Assembly: GCA_007129135.1 (NCBI GenBank)
Contig: SKWB01000238.1
Location: forward strand, 1 to 11,065
Direction: 5' to 3'
Length of the DNA stretch: 11,065 bases
From: Halococcaceae archaeon
Lineage (GTDB): Archaea > Halobacteriota > Halobacteria > Halobacteriales > Halalkalicoccaceae
Positions within the stretch are counted from its first letter, which is position 1, and each line of letters starts with the position of its first letter. The position numbers were made by a program, and so were the translations under genes. Below the pieces are notes generated by a model. The model saw only the letters and a list, made by a program, of their open reading frames with translations, was not told the DNA's origin and did no database searches. Shown here one piece after another: positions 6,969 through 11,065 of this stretch.

Positions 6969-7535
6969 CTATCCCCGTCGGGCGAAGAGCCGGTACTTCA
7001 CGTCCGCCTCCCTGATCTCCTCCATGATCCGCTCTTCGACCACCTCCCTCGGGTCGTGGACCCCCGAGACGCGCTCGTCGATCTCCTCGAAGCTCGAAAA
7101 CGGCGATCGCTTGCGTTCGTCGAGGATCGCGTTCCGGAGCTTCTCGCCGATCCCGGGCAGCAGGTCGAGCTGGTGGAGCCTGAGCGTGATCGGCCCGGCC
7201 TCGTTGTAGAACTCGACGAACCGCGACTCCTCCTCCTCGAGCAGGTCGGAGACGACGTACTCTAGCTCCGAGCGTGCGCCGCCGCTGAGGTCGTCGTAGC
7301 CGACCTCCGAGATCCGCTCGAGCCCCTCGTCGGGTGGGTCGACGCTCACCCGGTCGGCGATGGAGATACCGGCGTCGTCGGCGAGGGTGAACTCGTAGAG
7401 CCGGAACTCGGCCGTCCCGAGCGCGAACGCCAGCGGCGACTTCTGATACCGGGGTCGGTCGTCGTCGGCCCGGCCGTGTGGGAGGAAATCGAGGACCACC
7501 GCCTCGGCTGCCCCCTCGCTGTCGGCAGTACTCAT
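6969..7535 (-). CDS. DUF655 family protein, predicted nucleic-acid-binding (helix-hairpin-helix)
   Basis: This 188-residue protein matches the archaeal DUF655 family. The N-terminal part has VVLDFLPHGR (13-22), PLAFALGTAEFRLYEFTL (34-51) and an S1/OB-like beta-rich stretch. The C-terminal half holds a helix-hairpin-helix, HQLDLLPGIGEKLRNAILDE (121-140), followed by RSPFSSFEEIDERV, which points to DNA or RNA binding. The precise role of the family is not known to me. Its position between rpoF and ksgA is typical of archaea and suggests a job in ribosome biogenesis or transcription; that is inference from context. The ATG at 7535 is supported by a TATA-like box 28 nt upstream. A 73-nt gap separates it from rpoF. 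Confidence 0.9.
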   Translation of the reverse strand: MSTADSEGAAEAVVLDFLPHGRADDDRPRYQKSPLAFALGTAEFRLYEFTLADDAGISIADRVSVDPPDEGLERISEVGYDDLSGGARSELEYVVSDLLEEEESRFVEFYNEAGPITLRLHQLDLLPGIGEKLRNAILDERKRSPFSSFEEIDERVSGVHDPREVVEERIMEEIREADVKYRLFARRG

Positions 7536-7553
7536 CCCCTCGTGATACGTCTA

Positions 7554-7577
7554 GCGGCCACTTAAACGGTTGGCCGC
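7554..7577 (-). promoter_or_regulatory. TATA-like box inside a 7-bp inverted repeat, upstream of DUF655
   Basis: In the 73-nt gap between rpoF and DUF655 the minus strand carries CGTTTAAG, centred about 28 nt ahead of the DUF655 ATG. It is enclosed by perfect arms GCGGCCA (7554-7560) and TGGCCGC (7571-7577) with a 10-nt interior. This could be an internal promoter with an operator-like repeat, or an RNA hairpin between two cotranscribed genes. A second small hairpin, CCGAC-ACGC-GTCGG at 7592-7605, sits just after the rpoF stop and has no T-run after it. Confidence 0.45.
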
Positions 7578-7608
7578 CTCTCGAACCGGGGCCGACACGC
7601 GTCGGTTT

Positions 7609-7965
7609 CTAGACGTAGCCCGCGACGATATCGAGGATCTCGTCGAGCTCCTCGCCCGAGAGCGAGTAGCGCTCCTGGGCGTAGATCGAGCGCAGTTCGT
7701 CCCTGTCCCGTGGGAGGAGGTCCGCGATCTTGTGCGCGATCGGTTCGTCGACCGTCTCCAGCTCGCGGAGGTCGGAGACGAGCTCGCGTGACTCCTCGGG
7801 CTCGAGGACCGTAAATCGGTTGACGTGTTCGATCGCCCGCGCGAGTTCGTAGCGGAGCTCTCGCTCCTCGTCGAGCGCGCGCTCCTTTTCGATCTCGGAG
7901 AGCAGCGCCTTCGTCTCCGAGATCGTGAGGTACTCCTCGTCGATGATCTCCTTGAAGATCGTCAT
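7609..7965 (-). CDS. rpoF: DNA-directed RNA polymerase subunit F (Rpb4-like)
   Basis: This 118-residue acidic, mainly helical protein is the archaeal Rpb4 homologue. With subunit E (Rpb7) it forms the polymerase stalk that contacts the emerging RNA. The N-terminus [20 protein letters not shown] and the C-terminal [20 protein letters not shown] are characteristic of haloarchaeal RpoF, and the length is normal. The ATG overlaps the rpl21e stop by four bases (ATGA), so the two are translationally coupled. I see no strong ribosome binding site before it, which agrees with coupling rather than independent initiation. It lies in the usual archaeal order rpl21e - rpoF - DUF655 - ksgA. Confidence 0.95.
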   Translation of the reverse strand: MTIFKEIIDEEYLTISETKALLSEIEKERALDEERELRYELARAIEHVNRFTVLEPEESRELVSDLRELETVDEPIAHKIADLLPRDRDELRSIYAQERYSLSGEELDEILDIVAGYV

Positions 7966-8255
7966 TCCGTCTGGGCGCGGAGGTGGGCGGGCTTCGCGAT
8001 GACCGTCTTCTCGCTGCCGCCGTCACGCACGCTGACCTTGTAGGCGGCGCCCTGCTTCCCGACGACGGTGCCGGTTCGGCCCATGAATCGGGGGTGGAAC
8101 CGGCCGTCGGGCACGCTCGGGTCCAGTTTCAGGTGGACCTTCTGGCCGTCGTCGAACTCGGCGACCGCGCGCTGCGGCGGCGAGGTACCCCGCGCTCTGG
8201 GGTGGTTCTTGAGCTTGTTCCGCGTCTTCCGGAGGGGTCCCTTCGATTTCGGCAT
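7962..8255 (-). CDS. rpl21e: Ribosomal protein L21e
   Basis: This 97-residue basic protein is large-subunit L21e. It begins [20 protein letters not shown] and continues with [20 protein letters not shown] (40-59) and [16 protein letters not shown] (59-74), all standard for the family, an SH3-like barrel that binds 23S rRNA. The ATG at 8255 is the family start, and a strong TATA box lies 31 nt upstream. Longer open frames reaching into the neighbouring gene are shadows. It is the first gene of the minus-strand cluster and overlaps rpoF by four bases. Confidence 0.97.
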   Translation of the reverse strand: MPKSKGPLRKTRNKLKNHPRARGTSPPQRAVAEFDDGQKVHLKLDPSVPDGRFHPRFMGRTGTVVGKQGAAYKVSVRDGGSEKTVIAKPAHLRAQTE

Positions 8256-8281
8256 TTCTGTGTCCCTTTTGCCGCTCGACG

Positions 8282-8290
8282 ATATAAAAG
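8282..8290 (-). promoter_or_regulatory. Promoter (TATA box) of the rpl21e operon
   Basis: The minus strand reads CTTTTATAT, a near-consensus archaeal TATA box centred about 31 nt before the rpl21e ATG. It begins only about 18 bp after the stop codon of the membrane-protein gene at 8309, which is transcribed in the same direction. Read-through from that gene could therefore feed this operon. Confidence 0.7.
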
Positions 8291-8308
8291 ACACGAAGCG
8301 TGGGCCAG

Positions 8309-8686
8309 CTAGAGTCGGTCGCCCGGCACCGGAGCGAGCACGCCGAAGCGGAGCCGGTAGCAGACGGTGCCGAGCGAGAAGTCGAGTGTGAACGAGGCGG
8401 ACTCGCCTTCGTCCTCCGGTTCGAGCACGACGCTCGCCACGGCGGTGAGGAGGCCGAAGAGCACCCGTCCCGGCCGCGAACTCCGGATCCGTGCGACCTC
8501 CCGGTCGTACGCCGCGGCGGTCGTGAGCGAGTACGTGATCCCGAGCGCGAGATACGGGATCGAAAGCCGCAGGTCCCCGCCCCGCTCGCGGTCCATCCGA
8601 AACCGGACCAGCGAGAACGCGACTCCGAGCAGCCCGAAGAGGAGTTCGGAGCCGACGACCCGGAGCCAACGGAGGCGTCGTCCCAT
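8309..8686 (-). CDS. Hypothetical small membrane protein
   Basis: I do not recognise this 125-residue protein. It has a basic start (MGRRLRWLR), a hydrophobic segment at about 11-28 ([17 protein letters not shown]), and two weaker ones near 44-64 ([19 protein letters not shown]) and 74-92 ([16 protein letters not shown]). An acidic EPEDEGE follows, then a C-terminal beta-like part ([18 protein letters not shown]). Codon third positions are almost all G or C, as in the real genes nearby. The overlapping plus-strand frame gives only charged, arginine- and glutamate-rich shadow sequence. The ATG at 8686 is chosen over one nine codons upstream because that extension is just [12 protein letters not shown]. 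No clear TATA box or ribosome binding site is visible. It is divergent from the cystathionine enzyme gene, with 78 nt between the starts. Confidence 0.72.
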   Translation of the reverse strand: MGRRLRWLRVVGSELLFGLLGVAFSLVRFRMDRERGGDLRLSIPYLALGITYSLTTAAAYDREVARIRSSRPGRVLFGLLTAVASVVLEPEDEGESASFTLDFSLGTVCYRLRFGVLAPVPGDRL

Positions 8687-8739
8687 ACGCGACCCTCTAC
8701 GGCGGATCCGCAAGAACCGTTCCGAGAGGAGAAGAGTGA

Positions 8740-8752
8740 TTCCCCCGGGGAA
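8740..8752. promoter_or_regulatory. Inverted repeat in the divergent start region (possible operator)
   Basis: TTCCCC (8740-8745) and GGGGAA (8747-8752) form a perfect 13-bp inverted repeat around one central base. It ends 12 nt before the ATG of the cystathionine enzyme gene and lies in the 78-nt region shared with the divergent membrane-protein gene. No good TATA box is visible for either gene. The repeat could bind a dimeric regulator or arise by chance in GC-rich DNA. Confidence 0.35.
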
Positions 8753-8764
8753 CGCTCACCCCGC

Positions 8765-9928
8765 ATGGACGACCGACAGTACGCGATCGAGACCCGTGCG
8801 ATCCACGCCGGTCAGGTGCCGGACGCCGAGACCGGCGCGCTGATGACGCCGATCCACGCCAACTCCACGTACGAACAGGACGGTCCGGGCGACCACCGGG
8901 GCTACGAGTACTCCCGAACGGGGAACCCGACCCGAACCGACCTCGAGGAGAACCTCGCCTCGCTCGAGGGTGGGGCGTACGGCCGGGCCTTCTCCTCCGG
9001 CATGGGCGCGATCAACACGGTGTTGAACCTGCTCTCGGCGGGCGATCACGTCGTGAGCGGCAACGACATCTACGGCGGCACCCACCGGATCTTCACGCAG
9101 GTGTACGAGGCGTACGACCTCGAGTTCTCGTTCGTGGATATGACCGATCTGGACGCGATCGAGGGGGCGATGCGCGAGGAGACGAAGCTCCTCTGGCTCG
9201 AGACCCCGACGAACCCGCTCATGTCGGTCGTGGACATCGAAGCCGCCACGGAGGTCGCCCACGCGAACGACGCGCTCTGTGCGATCGACAACACGTTCGC
9301 GACGCCCTATCTCCAGCGGCCCCTCGAGTTCGGCGCGGATATCGTCTGTCACTCGCTGACCAAGTACCTGGGCGGGCACTCGGACGTGATCGGCGGCGCG
9401 CTCGTCGTCGACGACGCCGACCTCGACGACCGGATCGGCTTCTACCAGAACGCCGTCGGCGCGACCCCCGGTCCGTTCGACTGCTTCCTGGTGCTCCGGG
9501 GAACCAAGACGTTACCCGTGAGAATGGACCGCCACTGCGAGAACGCGCGCGCCCTCGCTGGGTGGCTCTCGGAGCACCCGGACGTCGAACGGGTCTACTA
9601 TCCGGGTCTCGCAAACCATCCCGGCCACGAGATCGCGGCGAGGCAGATGGACGACTTCGGCGGGATGCTCTCGTTCGAACTCGACGGGAGCCTCGAGCAG
9701 GCGAGCGCGGTCGTCGAAGGCACCGAGGTGTTCACGCTCGCCGAGAGCCTCGGCGGCGTCGAGAGTCTGATCGAACAGCCAGCCCCGATGACGCACGCGG
9801 CGATCCCGCGCGAGGAGCGGCTCGCCGCCGGGCTCTCGGACAGCCTGATCCGGGTGAGCGTCGGAATCGAGGACGAGACCGACCTGCGGGACGACCTCGC
9901 GCGCGCCATCGACGCCGCCCTCGCCTGA
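8765..9928 (+). CDS. Cystathionine gamma-synthase/lyase family PLP enzyme
   Basis: This 387-residue protein is a Cys/Met-metabolism PLP enzyme (fold type I). Visible landmarks are TRAIHAGQ (10-17), YEYSRTGNPTR (47-57) with the phosphate-contacting Tyr/Arg pair, FSSGMGAIN (76-84), LETPTNPL (145-152), IDNTFATPYLQRP (174-186) and the cofactor lysine K200 in HSLTKYLGGHSD. The C-terminus SLGGVESLIEQPAPMTHA and LIRVSVGIED are also standard, and length is typical. Family members form or split cystathionine, or make homocysteine from O-acetylhomoserine and sulfide; which applies cannot be told here. Haloarchaeal annotations usually say cystathionine gamma-synthase (metB-like). The ATG at 8765 begins the conserved region; the frame stays open to 8300 only as antisense of the membrane-protein gene. 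It links functionally to the MetE pair through homocysteine. Confidence 0.94.
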   Translation: MDDRQYAIETRAIHAGQVPDAETGALMTPIHANSTYEQDGPGDHRGYEYSRTGNPTRTDLEENLASLEGGAYGRAFSSGMGAINTVLNLLSAGDHVVSGNDIYGGTHRIFTQVYEAYDLEFSFVDMTDLDAIEGAMREETKLLWLETPTNPLMSVVDIEAATEVAHANDALCAIDNTFATPYLQRPLEFGADIVCHSLTKYLGGHSDVIGGALVVDDADLDDRIGFYQNAVGATPGPFDCFLVLRGTKTLPVRMDRHCENARALAGWLSEHPDVERVYYPGLANHPGHEIAARQMDDFGGMLSFELDGSLEQASAVVEGTEVFTLAESLGGVESLIEQPAPMTHAAIPREERLAAGLSDSLIRVSVGIEDETDLRDDLARAIDAALA

Positions 9929-9960
9929 ACCGGTTTACTCGAATCCGAACACCTATTTCG

Positions 9961-10077
9961 ACCCGAACCGTTCCACGGCCATAATTGCCTCTATGCGGCC
10001 GTCTCACCCTATCTTTCGATCTTTCGGGTAGAAACCGTTTCGCCGTGAGAGGTCGGTAGTCTTACCCGAAGTGGGTA
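9961..10077. repeat. Short direct and inverted repeats in the cgs-tctC intergenic region
   Basis: The 219-nt gap 9929-10147 has no gene that I can support but holds several short repeats. ACCCGAA occurs at 9961-9967 and again within TACCCGAA at 10063-10070, and its reverse complement TTCGGGTA lies at 10023-10030. ATCTTTCG is repeated in perfect tandem at 10011-10018 and 10019-10026. TACCC (10063-10067) also pairs with GGGTA (10073-10077). These may be binding sites for a regulator of the transporter gene, or a weak end-of-transcript structure for the upstream gene. Confidence 0.4.
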
Positions 10078-10113
10078 CCAGCATGAGAGAAGGGCCTGCG
10101 TATAAAGGGAACA

Positions 10114-10121
10114 TTTATAAT
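10114..10121 (+). promoter_or_regulatory. Promoter (TATA box) of tctC
   Basis: TTTATAAT lies in an AT-rich patch with a preceding GGGAACA that resembles a BRE. Its centre is about 31 nt before the ATG at 10148, so the transcript would be almost leaderless. A second AT-rich string, TATAAAGG at 10101-10108, is a weaker alternative 13 nt upstream. Confidence 0.7.
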
Positions 10122-10147
10122 CGGTACGTTAGTTACTGCCATACGCT

Positions 10148-11065
10148 ATGCAACGGAGAACGTTCCTGAGATACGCTGGCACCGGATCCGCGACCTCCGC
10201 GGTCCTGTTAGCGGGCTGTACCGACGATGACGACGACGTCGACCCTGACGACGACGACGCGGATGTCGACGACGATGACGACGAACCGGTAGACGACGAA
10301 GACGACGACGCTGATGTCGACGAAGACGACGACGACGCGCCGGACATCGACTTCCCGGAGGACGACCTCACGTGGATGATCCCGTGGTCCGAAGGCGGCG
10401 GGACCGACACCTACGCGCGTCAGCTCCAGCCGCTGATGGAGGACCCGCTCGGGGTCTCGGTCGCGATCGACAACCGCGAGGGCGCCGGCAGCATGCTGGG
10501 CACCGAGTGGCTCGTCGAGCAGGAGCCCGACGGCCACACGTTCGGCACCGTCAACAGCGCCGGTGCACACTTCACCTGGCGGGCGACCGAGATCGACGAG
10601 TGGCACATCGAGGAGGACCTCGACCCGTTCGCCTACTCGGGCGTCTTCGGCTACACGCTGATCGTCAACAACGACGCCGCCGACGAGGCGGGCGTCGACG
10701 ACTTCGGCTCGCTCCGCGATGCCTACGCGGACGGCGAGATCAGCGGCTTCGGCTACCAGGGCGTCGGCAGCGACAGTCACCTGACGACCCTCCTGCTCAG
10801 GGACCAGTACGACCTCGAGTACGACACCTCGGTGCCCTACGACGGCGGTGGCCCGACGATGGAGGCGGTCATCTCCGGGGAGGTCGACGCTGGCTTCGCG
10901 ACGAACACCTCCGCGGTCAACGCAGAGGAGTCGGGCGAAGCGAGCGCCATCGTCAACCTGATGGACATCGACGTGACCGACACCTGGCCGGACATCGACC
11001 GGATCGACGAGTACGGCGACAGCCTGGGCTGGATCACCGAGTTCACGCTCACCCAGCTCGCACCC
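10148..11065 (+). CDS. tctC: Tripartite tricarboxylate transporter substrate-binding lipoprotein (TctC/Bug family), 3' end outside the window
   Basis: The frame is open from ATG 10148 to the window edge (306 codons, no stop), so the gene is partial. The N-terminus has a twin-arginine signal (RRTFLRY, residues 3-9) and a lipobox LAGC with C24, as expected for a haloarchaeal Tat-exported, lipid-anchored protein. Residues 26-63 form a spacer in which 30 of 38 residues are Asp or Glu. The binding domain starts near 74 with LTWMIPWSEGGGTDTYAR (74-91), followed by DNREGAGSMLGTEWL and QEPDGHTFGTVN, then FGYQGVGSDSH and GGGPTMEAVISGEVDAGF; these are hallmarks of TctC/Bug proteins that bind carboxylates. 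The ligand cannot be predicted. Genes for the small and large membrane subunits would be expected just beyond the window. Confidence 0.9.
   Translation, partial: MQRRTFLRYAGTGSATSAVLLAGCTDDDDDVDPDDDDADVDDDDDEPVDDEDDDADVDEDDDDAPDIDFPEDDLTWMIPWSEGGGTDTYARQLQPLMEDPLGVSVAIDNREGAGSMLGTEWLVEQEPDGHTFGTVNSAGAHFTWRATEIDEWHIEEDLDPFAYSGVFGYTLIVNNDAADEAGVDDFGSLRDAYADGEISGFGYQGVGSDSHLTTLLLRDQYDLEYDTSVPYDGGGPTMEAVISGEVDAGFATNTSAVNAEESGEASAIVNLMDIDVTDTWPDIDRIDEYGDSLGWITEFTLTQLAP
10223..10336 (+). repeat. GAC-rich low-complexity repeat encoding the acidic lipoprotein spacer
   Basis: This stretch is mostly GAC/GAT/GAA codons coding for the Asp-rich spacer of the lipoprotein. A 51-nt period is visible: residues 35-46 (DDDADVDDDDDE) recur with small changes at 52-63 (DDDADVDEDDDD). 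It is likely prone to slippage and length change. It also produces a long serine-rich and valine-rich antisense frame that should not be taken as a gene. Confidence 0.8.

Noticed and set aside
7592..7605. Hairpin CCGAC-ACGC-GTCGG after rpoF as a terminator
   Set aside because: Only five base pairs and no T-run follows it on the minus strand; too weak to call.
8300..8764. Plus-strand extension of the cystathionine enzyme frame
   Set aside because: The extension is charged low-complexity sequence antisense to the better-supported membrane-protein gene; family similarity begins at 8765.
10223..10336. Possible CRISPR or tandem repeat array
   Set aside because: The repetition is a coding low-complexity Asp run in frame, without fixed repeat-spacer units.
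10208..10780. Minus-strand frame with a valine-rich hydrophobic repeat resembling a membrane segment
   Set aside because: It is the mirror of the GAC-rich spacer and TctC domain, which has clear Tat, lipobox and family motifs in the plus frame.
1..11065. tRNA or rRNA genes, insertion sequences, integrase sites or defence genes
   Set aside because: I looked for tRNA-like T-loop sequences, transposase-like frames and terminal repeats and saw none I could support.

Overview
The window looks like a chromosomal segment of a halophilic archaeon (class Halobacteria). The DNA is GC-rich, nearly every protein is strongly acidic, and the genes are archaeal: ribosomal proteins L7Ae, S28e, L24e and L21e, RNA polymerase subunit F (Rpb4), a DUF655 helix-hairpin-helix protein and KsgA. 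TATA boxes lie 28-31 nt ahead of several first genes, leaving leaders of only a few bases, whereas internal operon genes often carry GGAGG/GGTGA ribosome binding sites. The genus cannot be fixed from the sequence alone.

Layout. (1) 39-1466, plus strand: a tight translation operon, rpl7ae - rps28e - rpl24e - ndk, with overlapping or nearly touching genes. (2) 1467-2112: no intact gene; it holds a minus-strand gene split over reading frames with stops in the middle (1588-2055). (3) 2113-4169, minus: two overlapping MetE-like genes. One keeps the zinc/homocysteine ligands and its partner has lost them; together they probably form a split cobalamin-independent methionine synthase. (4) 4247-8255, minus: rpl21e - rpoF - DUF655 - ksgA - mscS - hemK2/mtq2-like methyltransferase, read in that order. 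It combines ribosome, transcription and RNA/protein methylation functions with one mechanosensitive channel. TATA-like boxes precede rpl21e, DUF655 and ksgA. (5) 8309-8686, minus: an unrecognised small membrane protein, divergent from (6) 8765-9928, plus: a PLP-dependent cystathionine gamma-synthase/lyase family enzyme. (7) 9929-10147: an intergenic region with short repeats and a good promoter. (8) 10148 to the window end, plus: the start of a Tat-type lipoprotein, the substrate-binding protein (TctC/Bug family) of a tripartite tricarboxylate transporter, cut by the window edge.

How the genes fit together. Most of the window is conserved archaeal information-processing machinery. The MetE pair and the cystathionine synthase-type enzyme both belong to homocysteine/methionine metabolism, though they sit about 4.6 kb apart in different transcription units. 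The TctC gene looks like the beginning of a separate uptake operon.

I did not find a convincing new multi-gene system. The items most worth a second look are the zinc-ligand-depleted L24e with a long acidic tail, the MetE heteropair, the broken gene at 1588-2055, the unrecognised membrane protein, and the short inverted repeats near three start sites.
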